Shown here piece by piece: positions 33,671-41,882 of a stretch of DNA of 56,309 nt. The translations under genes were made by a program, and so were the position numbers. Source of the stretch: Candidatus Omnitrophota bacterium (GTDB taxonomy: Bacteria; Omnitrophota; Omnitrophia; Omnitrophales; JACQQS01); contig JACQQS010000073.1 of NCBI GenBank assembly GCA_016206925.1, positions 1-56,309 on the forward strand. The letters run 5' to 3'. How positions within the stretch are numbered: the stretch's first letter is position 1; each line of letters begins with the position of its first letter. The notes beneath the pieces are model-generated. The model saw only the letters and a program-made list of their open reading frames with translations, did not search any database and was not told where the DNA came from.

Positions 33671-33731
33671 GCCCTATAAATTAAGTAAGCAAAGGGGCAA
33701 TCGGTTTCACCTAATAATAATGTAGGAGGAG

Positions 33732-33758
33732 TTCACGAGAAATCTCGTGAATTTTTTT
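33732..33758 (+). terminator. Rho-independent terminator in the leader of the giant gene
   Basis: TTCACGAG and CTCGTGAA form a perfect 8-base stem with a 4-base loop, closed further by A-T, followed by seven T. It lies about 60 bases after the promoter and directly after an orphan ribosome site AGGAGGAG (33724-33731). Placed before the giant gene, it looks like an attenuator or the end of a short RNA of about 80 bases. Confidence 0.8.
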
Positions 33759-33796
33759 GCCCTTTTCGCTTATGCGTTTAAAAAACCTTTCAATTT

Positions 33797-33915
33797 TGTC
33801 ATTCCCGCCGCGCCGACCGCGCGGTGCCGTCGGACCAAGCGCCCGACCGGCGCTTGATCAAACGGCGCGAAAGCGGGAATCTAAAACACTAGGCCCTCGC
33901 TTCCGCGGGGGTGAC
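33797..33915. repeat. GC-rich palindromic interspersed repeat
   Basis: The 119-base segment begins GTCATTCCCGC and ends GCGGGGGTGAC, near-complementary ends, with inner complementary parts such as GCGAAAGCGGG against CTCGCTTCCGC. This is the pattern of the dispersed palindromic repeats common in many environmental genomes. Its in-frame translation (with PRFRGGD) lies upstream of the signal peptide of the giant protein, so the extra N-terminal residues are probably not real. Confidence 0.75.
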
Positions 33916-33939
33916 GCCATCTTTTTAACTTGGCGTCAA

Positions 33940-36900
33940 ATGATCGCAGCAATTCTCCTCTTCTCGTTTACGCTGACCCAGGTATTTCCTGCCGAAGCTT
34001 CAAATTATTTTCAAGCAAGTTCCGGTCTCAATTCTCCGTATCTGGCAATGCTCGATCATCTCGCCATTCCCGAAGAAATGGGCCGCGTCGAGGAAACTTT
34101 CAGGGGAAATAGCGGCGAGCTCGTGCTCTACATTCAGGATGCCCACGCCAACTACGGCGCCCAGAAAGCCATTGCTTCTCTCATTGATTATTTTCTGAAA
34201 AACCACAAAGTTGCTCTTGTCGGACTCGAAGGCGCGGACGGCGGGATCGACCCGGGTCTTTTGCGTGCATTTCCAATAACCGAGGTCAAGCAGGAAGTCA
34301 TGGAACGCTCCCTGAGAAGCGGTGAGATCAGCGGCGCCGAATATTTGGCTGTTGCGGGAGAGAAGGATTTTGATCTGGTCGGCATCGATCGGCGTAAGGT
34401 GTATCGCGAAAATCTAGCGCAATTCTTCGAAGTGCTCGATGCTGCTGGAAGCAGTCTCGAAGCGATCCGTTCAATTCGCACCGCAATGAAGAATCTGCAA
34501 AGCACGGTTTATTCGAAGGCACACCGCGGGCTCAGCGATTTGATTGCAAGGCATAAGGACGGCCGCGCCGATATCGGCATTCTGGTGAAGGGATTGAGAG
34601 AATATGCGAAGCAATCTGGCGAGGATTTATCTCCTTACCCCCGGTTGTCCAGGTGGCCGGAACGATTGGATGACAATGCCGATGCGAAAGCGCTGATAGC
34701 CGATTTAGATATTCTCCGATTTTACCGGGAGATCGAGCGTTTGAGTTTCGCAATTAAATTTCGTCTTGCCGGCACCGAGCTTGAGATGAAACTTATCGCT
34801 CTTGAGGAGTATTTGAATCTTCTTGAGTCGGGATGCCGAGTTGAACTAACGCGCACTGAATTCAGCCGACTAACTGAGCTTCACCAACTGTTTGGTGGGG
34901 AGCTGATTCAAAATCTTCTTACCCAGTCTTCTCGGGAACTGAAACTTCCCATCCCTTCTCTTGGGTCGGAATCTTCGGAGATGGGGGTTCTCTTCGAGAA
35001 GTTGGGCAAATTCTATTGGACCGCCGGCAAGCGGGATGAAATTTTTGCCCGCCGCATCCGGAAAGAAATGCACGTCCGGAATGAGTCCGTATCTGTCTTG
35101 GTTTCCGGCGGATTCCATAAAGAAGGTGTGACGAGAATGCTGCGCCAAAAAGGCGTTTCGTATGCCGTGATTTTACCGCGCATTTCGGAAAACGATTCCG
35201 AGGGCGATTACCTCCGCTTGATGGACAAGAACCGCTCTCTGGCAAATCTGCCGGAAGCGAACACGATCGCACTGCCGTCACGTTTGGGCACGCCCGAATT
35301 TCGGCAGCAGTTTCTAGCAGATTCTTTGGAGCGAATGTTTCAGTTGGCCTCGGAACGCCAGAGCGTTTTGACGCCTTACGGTGTTGATGATCCTTCGCTT
35401 CTTCCTTTGCTTGTCGAACAATCACTTGCGCGGAGGGGAATTCGCCTCTTCTCCGATTTGGGTGTCGCGGCTTCACCTGAAAATCTTCTGACGGCCGCCA
35501 GGCGATGGGACAACCGCAGAGCCGCAACGGGCGCCGCTGATCTTCTCGACGCCGTGCGCAGCACCGCCACTCGGTTACCGAAGTTTTTTGGCGAAGATTT
35601 AGAAAATCTGTCGCCCCCGCACCGATCAGCCAAATGGCGCGGGAATGACAGCGGTGCCTATGAAGCTACTCCTGTTGGCTTTGGCCATCTGGCGGTTTCG
35701 GAAACCGAAGTTATCTTTGTGACAGCATTTCTTGCCTCTTTTGTAGTAATCCGGTTTGTTGTTCCATATGTAATGAAATGGATAAAGAAGCACCAGGAAG
35801 TCAAGTTTGACCGTAACCTCGCAGCTCTGTTTTTTGGCATTGACAGAACCAAACCTCGGCCGCCCGTTGTGTCGATGGAAGAGGTTCGCCAGGAAATTTA
35901 CCGTCAGTTTCCGCACCTTCTCCAGGTCTCGTTTTTGAGGAACCCGATCTTGTGGGTTAAACAATCCAGTTTACTGCTTGAACTTGCTGCCGGGCTGATG
36001 GAGTTGGATAAAGTCTACAAGACTGATTTTTTTGTGAAAGCCGAGAAAGCTATTAGCGTTGCTCAAAAGGTAATGCGAGTGGAACAACTGCTAGGCTTAC
36101 GCGATGAATCCAGGAGATTTGAAGTGAGCACAACGCAGGTTAGAGACTCGCCAGAACTCAGAGAGACCGTTATTCCTTACCGCTATTTAGAGCCTTCAGC
36201 GTTTGATCCTCAAAGTCTTGGCGCTGCGATGATTACTATTGAGGACAAAGCGAAAGCAATACGAAGCGGAGGCCGCCTTCCTGTCGTTAGGATTATTGGC
36301 AAGGCGGCGAGCGGTGTCACGGCTCTTGTCGAACGCATTGAGTATAGCGGTTCATTTGCAGGCATTTCAAGTGAAGATATTGCGGTGGTGGATGATAAAT
36401 TACTGTGGAGTGCCGGGCTTCCGAGAGACAAGGCTGATCTCAGCAAGATGCCGGGCCTTTTGATCATCGACAATAGTTGGGATATCGATGAGATTTCGGT
36501 CGGTGGACAGGCTGTTCATTTCGAACCCATCGACGTGTACGTAGAAGCATCGGAAGAAGCGCGTTGGGCTCGCCAAATGCGACGCGCCAAAGGCGAACCG
36601 ATGCAGGCTTTGGAGCTTGTGATGAATGTTCATATGCAAGCCGCAGACGACATTCGAGAACGGTACTTCGGCGATAGTGTGAAATTACAAGCCGATATCG
36701 TTGCTTATTCTGACGAGCTTTTTGAGAAGATTGCGTCAGGCAAGATTTCTAATACTCCGATCGTTCCGGTTGCCGGCTTTGGGGTGAAGGAAAGGATCGA
36801 CCTTCTTGGAAGCTCGGCTAAAGGTAAGCCTGGCAGCAAAGCAGTTCCGGCAGAGCCTGTGAAAAAGGAGCTAACCGCAGAAGAGGCGTATTCAAAGCCG

Positions 36901-39900
36901 CCAACGTGGATGAAAGTTTCTGAAAATGGCTTCGGGTCCGAGACGTTTTCCGTATCGGCCACTGTGAACAACGAAAAACAAACATGGACCATACGTGAGA
37001 TTCAGCTGAGGGAAAACGTTGCGGAAGCATCGTTTGAAGTGGACTGGGCGCTGCCGGAGTACGGCAGGACACGATACACACTCGCCTTTAATGTGCAAAA
37101 GGGGACGTTTTCCCGGAAGCCAGGGATTTCAGAGCACGAGCCAAATCTTTTTGAATTTTACGCTTTGAGGGGGGCATTAGAACAGATTGCGAAGACTTCT
37201 GACCGAGCGCAGATCATCGAACCGTTCCAAAAAGCGTTGGATAAATATGCGCGGAAGGCCGGCATTGCCGGATTTGGCTCGAGGGCGAAGTTTTCGAAGC
37301 TGCCGCCAAAAACGTCAAACAAAAAGGAATGGCGAGCATGGCATCTGGAAAAAGCTGCTTTTGATGCCCATGAGGCTCGAAAAACGAAAGAGGAGAAGAA
37401 AAAGGTTGAAGCAGTTAAGGCGAAAATTCGCAAAGAAATTCAGAAAACGATGCCCGGTCTTAAGTTGAAAGATTGGTTGCTCACACTTGTAACATTGGGC
37501 ATCTACGGTATCCATAAAGTTATTCAGAATTCCAGCGAACTCAATCGGCTGGTGAATCGGAGGTACGAAGAATTAAAGGCAAGAGCGGCGGAGAACGTTA
37601 AGGCCGGGGATGATTGGCCGCAAAGGGCAGTTGAGAAACCTAATGCTCAGGCTCCGAACGCGGAACTTAGAGGAAAGAGAAGGACGTATTTAGGCGCAAA
37701 AGCTAAACACGTTGCGATGCTCCTGAAACTAATGAAAGACGGCGTTTTGGAATCCCGGCCCGGCGCTCCGAAAAAAATTGAAGATTTGAACGAGCGCTGG
37801 AAGTGGATGTATGAACACAGTTTCTTTTTAAGATGGCACTCCGAAGCAGAGCGAAAAAGCATTATGGATTCCGTAGGCCTCGCACCGAGCGATCTTCTGC
37901 TGACGATCCAGCGAAAAGGCGGTGAAGTTTTCTTTGAAAGCTTGAAGACGGTAGGTGGGAAAGGAACACAGTCACAGCCCATTGCTTTGGGCGGTGCAGA
38001 ACAAAAAGGGCAAGTCGAAGGTCTGGAAACAAAATTTTACCTTATCCTCCCACGGACCGCAGAGGTGAGCAATTTCAGGATGTTGTTCAACTTATTTCCG
38101 GAATTAGAGAAACTTGTACGCAAGGCGGAACAATTATTTCCCGGTTCGCATCCGACCGAAGAGTTTAAAAAAACCCGCGAAATTCCCCTCAGCCAGGCCG
38201 GATTTGGAAGTGATTCGATACCAAAAGGAGAAGCGTTGCGCAGACTCGGGCGTTTAAATTTTAACGAAGAAAGAGAGTCCATTTTGTTCCGCGCATTTTC
38301 CGAAGTTCTCCAGAAGGTTCTTAAAGACGTGTGGGAAAATCCGATCTCGCCCGGGACATTTTTTGGCGATGTTTCAATTGCGATAGAGCAATTAACGAGT
38401 CCGCCGCATTCTTTTTCAGCACCGGATATTCAGTACGTTTGGTCGCGTGTTTCCGACATAGTCGACCGTATGGTCAAGCCGGATGGAAATAAATATCTCG
38501 AATTTGCTTCCCGCGTCAGAAATTTGGTCGAGGTAAGAATTAAGCGGGATGCAGCAGAAGCGCTGCGTGCGGCTGAAGAAGCAAGGAAGGCGGAAGAAGC
38601 GCGCCGGGAAAAAGAAAAGCCGGCTTTAATTCGCAGAGATAGCCCGGCTCGTGGCGCTCCTCGCAAAAGGCCGGCAGCACGTTCAGCCGCATACGAGTCT
38701 GAATTAGCCGAACTTCGTCAGCTTTTGGATCACAGCAACAGAAAGCTTGTTCCGCTTCGCATTATTGGTTTCGTGATTCGGGAAAGCGATGGCAGAGTTT
38801 CAGGTCTTGAGGTGTGGTACAAAACTTCCGTGGTCGGTTTCATTCCCGCCGGTCATTTTCCAAACGGCCCCGAGGAATTCCTGAAGCAGAAGAAACTTGA
38901 TATCGAAGGCTTTGTAATGGAAATCAAAGGCGACACCGGCCGCGGACATGTCATATTTGGCTTGCCCCGCGCTAAGGAAGCCGAAGTTCTCGAAGAGCTG
39001 CACAGGGATGAATGGGAGTCGTACCGTGGTGGAGAGGAACAAAAAAAGATCTATGAAGTCCGGATCGTGCGTGTAATTGCAGATACTCGGTATTCTACAA
39101 CCAGCGTACAGGTACACGGGTACGAAGTCAGTTACAAGGGTGTTTTAGGGTTCGTTCCTGTTGTAATGGGTCCGGGGGGTTATCAAGACAGGTTTACAAA
39201 TGATCTTCCTTCACTCCGCAAGGAATTAGTAGAGAAAGTTTTTCCGGCTATTTTCCTCAGCATTGAGCATAGAAGAGGGAGAGAACGTCCGGCATTCGCC
39301 ATTGACCGCGCCGAAATTCAAAAGGCGGTTAAAGAAATAAGAGATACTCCGGTACTCAAAAGGAAACCTGTGGCCGTAAAGGTCACAGGATTTGCCGAAA
39401 TCTACGATGCTATTGCGGGTCTGGAGGTGAAATGGGGGAGTGTAACCGGCAGAATCTTATTTTCAGAAATTCCAGAGCGGTTTTACCAAAATGGCATCAG
39501 CAATCTTATTGGTACTACGGTCAATGCGCATTTGATGCGCGCCGATTTTTCCCGCGGAAGACCCCGCGTTTCGTTTTCGCTTTTTGATCGCGAGAATTTG
39601 TATGACCTTAGTGATGATCTTAGTATTAGAGCACGGTCTTCATTGTACGAAGTAGAACTTCTACACCGGTTGGAGGATGCCAAGCAAGCTAGAACGCAGG
39701 TTCGCGTTCTTGTTACGGGCAGAGCAAAGTCAGGAAATGGTTTTCACGTACTTTATGGCGGGCATGTGAGCGGAATTTTAAGCAGAAGAAGTTTGGACGC
39801 GGCAGGAATGACCGATTCTCAGTTTTACTCAGACTCGATTTTGGGCACCGAGTATGAGGTTTATGTTCTTGAAACCACGGGCGGTCACATGGGCGATCTT

Positions 39901-40587
39901 GTCATTTTTTCATTGGAGCCGCCGCGTGCTCGTTATGAAGACAGCCGAAACGCGCCGGGCTCTTCTTATACAACGAGCGATCAACCGGGTCGTGCGGAAT
40001 CGAAACCGAAAAAGCCGCGCAGAGGCGGTTTACAGTCCGATCATTTCTATGATTCCGGCTTTGGTGCGGCTGAAGCAGGTTTTGGGGGGAGCGCTCAGCG
40101 ACAGGAAGTGATCGAAGCGGTGCGCGAGGTTGTGGAGAGATCAGCTCGGGAAACAGGACAGCCGCTTTCGGAATTCGGCACGGTCGTCTTTGGCAGCGAA
40201 AGTGATTTCGCGCGCTTCGAGAAAGCCGTTGTCAAATATTCGCCGGCGGTACGCGCGCAAGGGTTCGGAGTAATCCAAAACATTGTGGCGGGGTGGGAAG
40301 TTGCCGAGGAGGATAAAAGTTCAATTTGGCTCCGCATGTCCGAACTTTTCTCCGGCCGCGGCCAGCGGATTTATGTCGGTACGAATGATCAAAAAGTTTT
40401 TGCCGGTATTCGCAGTGGTGCGGAGGCCGCACTTCTCGGGCAAAAGACCGAGTACCTTCTTAGGAAAGTGGAAGACCAGTTCGTCCTCGAAAGGATGAGT
40501 CAGAACGGCGACCGCTTCATGGATGTCGTTCTCGAAGCCCTTTACCTGCGGCAGCTTGCGGAAAACCTTACCGCGGCCGCCGCGTAA
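33940..40587 (+). CDS. Giant secreted mosaic protein (Tiki/ChaN-like, degenerate P-loop, S1-like repeats)
   Basis: The open frame begins at 33757 (2276 codons), but the first 61 codons are mostly a palindromic repeat; the ATG at 33940 opens a signal peptide (MIAAILLFSFTLTQVFPAEA). Residue numbers here count from 33757. Residues about 90-480 resemble the Tiki/TraB/ChaN fold (IQDAHANYGAQ near 127, GLEGADGG, SGGFHKEG near 449). A membrane segment lies near 654-673. Residues 840-1000 resemble uridine kinase, but the P-loop reads GKAASGVT, with Val for the essential Lys. A second hydrophobic stretch lies near 1235. A Lys/Glu-rich linker is followed by four degenerate S1-like repeats (about 1652-2059). 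GFG motifs recur at 1007, 1058, 1172, 1482, 2101, 2108 and 2169. Omnitrophota are known for such outsized proteins; the function is unknown. Confidence 0.8.
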   Translation: MIAAILLFSFTLTQVFPAEASNYFQASSGLNSPYLAMLDHLAIPEEMGRVEETFRGNSGELVLYIQDAHANYGAQKAIASLIDYFLKNHKVALVGLEGADGGIDPGLLRAFPITEVKQEVMERSLRSGEISGAEYLAVAGEKDFDLVGIDRRKVYRENLAQFFEVLDAAGSSLEAIRSIRTAMKNLQSTVYSKAHRGLSDLIARHKDGRADIGILVKGLREYAKQSGEDLSPYPRLSRWPERLDDNADAKALIADLDILRFYREIERLSFAIKFRLAGTELEMKLIALEEYLNLLESGCRVELTRTEFSRLTELHQLFGGELIQNLLTQSSRELKLPIPSLGSESSEMGVLFEKLGKFYWTAGKRDEIFARRIRKEMHVRNESVSVLVSGGFHKEGVTRMLRQKGVSYAVILPRISENDSEGDYLRLMDKNRSLANLPEANTIALPSRLGTPEFRQQFLADSLERMFQLASERQSVLTPYGVDDPSLLPLLVEQSLARRGIRLFSDLGVAASPENLLTAARRWDNRRAATGAADLLDAVRSTATRLPKFFGEDLENLSPPHRSAKWRGNDSGAYEATPVGFGHLAVSETEVIFVTAFLASFVVIRFVVPYVMKWIKKHQEVKFDRNLAALFFGIDRTKPRPPVVSMEEVRQEIYRQFPHLLQVSFLRNPILWVKQSSLLLELAAGLMELDKVYKTDFFVKAEKAISVAQKVMRVEQLLGLRDESRRFEVSTTQVRDSPELRETVIPYRYLEPSAFDPQSLGAAMITIEDKAKAIRSGGRLPVVRIIGKAASGVTALVERIEYSGSFAGISSEDIAVVDDKLLWSAGLPRDKADLSKMPGLLIIDNSWDIDEISVGGQAVHFEPIDVYVEASEEARWARQMRRAKGEPMQALELVMNVHMQAADDIRERYFGDSVKLQADIVAYSDELFEKIASGKISNTPIVPVAGFGVKERIDLLGSSAKGKPGSKAVPAEPVKKELTAEEAYSKPPTWMKVSENGFGSETFSVSATVNNEKQTWTIREIQLRENVAEASFEVDWALPEYGRTRYTLAFNVQKGTFSRKPGISEHEPNLFEFYALRGALEQIAKTSDRAQIIEPFQKALDKYARKAGIAGFGSRAKFSKLPPKTSNKKEWRAWHLEKAAFDAHEARKTKEEKKKVEAVKAKIRKEIQKTMPGLKLKDWLLTLVTLGIYGIHKVIQNSSELNRLVNRRYEELKARAAENVKAGDDWPQRAVEKPNAQAPNAELRGKRRTYLGAKAKHVAMLLKLMKDGVLESRPGAPKKIEDLNERWKWMYEHSFFLRWHSEAERKSIMDSVGLAPSDLLLTIQRKGGEVFFESLKTVGGKGTQSQPIALGGAEQKGQVEGLETKFYLILPRTAEVSNFRMLFNLFPELEKLVRKAEQLFPGSHPTEEFKKTREIPLSQAGFGSDSIPKGEALRRLGRLNFNEERESILFRAFSEVLQKVLKDVWENPISPGTFFGDVSIAIEQLTSPPHSFSAPDIQYVWSRVSDIVDRMVKPDGNKYLEFASRVRNLVEVRIKRDAAEALRAAEEARKAEEARREKEKPALIRRDSPARGAPRKRPAARSAAYESELAELRQLLDHSNRKLVPLRIIGFVIRESDGRVSGLEVWYKTSVVGFIPAGHFPNGPEEFLKQKKLDIEGFVMEIKGDTGRGHVIFGLPRAKEAEVLEELHRDEWESYRGGEEQKKIYEVRIVRVIADTRYSTTSVQVHGYEVSYKGVLGFVPVVMGPGGYQDRFTNDLPSLRKELVEKVFPAIFLSIEHRRGRERPAFAIDRAEIQKAVKEIRDTPVLKRKPVAVKVTGFAEIYDAIAGLEVKWGSVTGRILFSEIPERFYQNGISNLIGTTVNAHLMRADFSRGRPRVSFSLFDRENLYDLSDDLSIRARSSLYEVELLHRLEDAKQARTQVRVLVTGRAKSGNGFHVLYGGHVSGILSRRSLDAAGMTDSQFYSDSILGTEYEVYVLETTGGHMGDLVIFSLEPPRARYEDSRNAPGSSYTTSDQPGRAESKPKKPRRGGLQSDHFYDSGFGAAEAGFGGSAQRQEVIEAVREVVERSARETGQPLSEFGTVVFGSESDFARFEKAVVKYSPAVRAQGFGVIQNIVAGWEVAEEDKSSIWLRMSELFSGRGQRIYVGTNDQKVFAGIRSGAEAALLGQKTEYLLRKVEDQFVLERMSQNGDRFMDVVLEALYLRQLAENLTAAAA

Positions 40588-40653
40588 CGAAAGATTTCCG
40601 CCCGAATGCCGATGTATTAATGGATTGTCCTTAAAGGTAATCCGGGGCTGTCT

Positions 40654-40947
40654 ATGAAAATTAATGCCATGTTTTTCCTAAAAATTGTGCTTACCGCCGG
40701 CGGGATTTTAAGCATCCTTAAGGGCATAAACGACGGATTCGTCAGCAGCAAATCTATCGAGCATGGAAGCTGGATCAGGCTCACGATGGGCTTTCTTTTC
40801 ATCATTGTCGGTGTCTTTCTGATTTACTTTGCCGATCTTTTTCCTCCCGTAACAAAGTTTCTCCGCCCTTTTGTCGAGGGAATTTTGAACCTGCCTACCG
40901 CTATGAACGAATGGGTTCAGAAAACGGCCGGCAGGAACATCCGCTAA
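40654..40947 (+). CDS. Small two-helix membrane protein
   Basis: A protein of 97 residues with two hydrophobic segments (FFLKIVLTAGGILSILKGI and LTMGFLFIIVGVFLIYFADLF, about residues 7-25 and 43-63) and a soluble C-terminal tail. I do not recognise a family. It follows the giant gene after 66 bases and overlaps the N-terminal frame of the next gene, so the three may be expressed together. Confidence 0.6.
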   Translation: MKINAMFFLKIVLTAGGILSILKGINDGFVSSKSIEHGSWIRLTMGFLFIIVGVFLIYFADLFPPVTKFLRPFVEGILNLPTAMNEWVQKTAGRNIR

Positions 40948-40961
40948 CCCACCGGCAATAC

Positions 40962-41882
40962 TTGTCTCGATCTTGCAAGAATTTCCTTTTGCTTCTCGCC
41001 TGCGCTGCATTTTCCGGCTGTGCGGGGCTTATGTTTCAAATGGCTCCGGTCGGTTTTCAGCACCCGTTTTTTCAAATGACATTCCCGGACTTGCTGCCAA
41101 ACGAAGCCGAATCGGCCGGTGTTCAATTAGCCCTCAAAATGCCGGAAGCCGGCGGGCTGCGGTATAAAGGAAACATATTGCTTTTTGCGCGCGAGAGAAA
41201 CGGCGAGGGGATCAAATTCGGATTTGATATCCTGCGCTTAGAAAAGTTTGAACCTGCAGGCGGGGACGGGACATTCACGCATGAAATCCGGCATGAGATT
41301 GACAAAGGCGGCGGACAGATCCATGAGAAAATGATTGTCGCGCCGGACGGTGCAGTTAAAAAATTCCTAAAAGGCGAGCACCGCTCGAAGCTCGGAAAAT
41401 TTGACGTTCTGGAATACCGCCGGCCGCCTCTTTTTCCCGATCATCCCGTGAAGATGGGTGATCGATGGGCCTATGAGGAGGAGATTACCGTAAAACTTCG
41501 CTCGTTCTGGATAAAACAGAAAAGGCCGTCGCATAAAAAGATTTTGGCCCGCTCGGAGCTTAAAGGTTTTACCACCGCAGGGGGGCGGCGTGTCGCTGTT
41601 GTTTATACGGAAGCGGAAGAGCAGAGTTCGGAAGAGTTTTCAATCATGTTTAAGGACATCAAAATGGATGTGAGCACTAAAATCGAAGAAATCATTCACT
41701 TTGATTACGAGCGCGGCGCGGTTCTGAGGCGTTTGACGAATACGCTTACGCAAAACACGGTGCCGGGCCTGGGCATTTCGGAGACGGGAAAAAGCCAAAG
41801 TTTCTTCTACTTGGACGAATTACACGAGGATGGTTCTTGCGGGGAAAAACCCGTTGAAGCAGGGGACGGCGCTTGCGCTTGA
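40962..41882 (+). CDS. Predicted lipoprotein of unknown function
   Basis: Translated from the TTG at 40962 the protein has a classic lipoprotein signal (KNFLLLLACAAFSGCAG); the frame extends to an ATG at 40911 that would overlap the previous gene. The mature part of about 285 residues is beta-rich, with paired charged strands (HEIRHEIDKGGGQIHEKMIV; VKMGDRWAYEEEITVKL), resembling periplasmic proteins that measure or bind lipids, but no family can be named. Its last 63 bases overlap the end of the convergent decarboxylase gene. Confidence 0.65.
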   Translation: MSRSCKNFLLLLACAAFSGCAGLMFQMAPVGFQHPFFQMTFPDLLPNEAESAGVQLALKMPEAGGLRYKGNILLFARERNGEGIKFGFDILRLEKFEPAGGDGTFTHEIRHEIDKGGGQIHEKMIVAPDGAVKKFLKGEHRSKLGKFDVLEYRRPPLFPDHPVKMGDRWAYEEEITVKLRSFWIKQKRPSHKKILARSELKGFTTAGGRRVAVVYTEAEEQSSEEFSIMFKDIKMDVSTKIEEIIHFDYERGAVLRRLTNTLTQNTVPGLGISETGKSQSFFYLDELHEDGSCGEKPVEAGDGACA

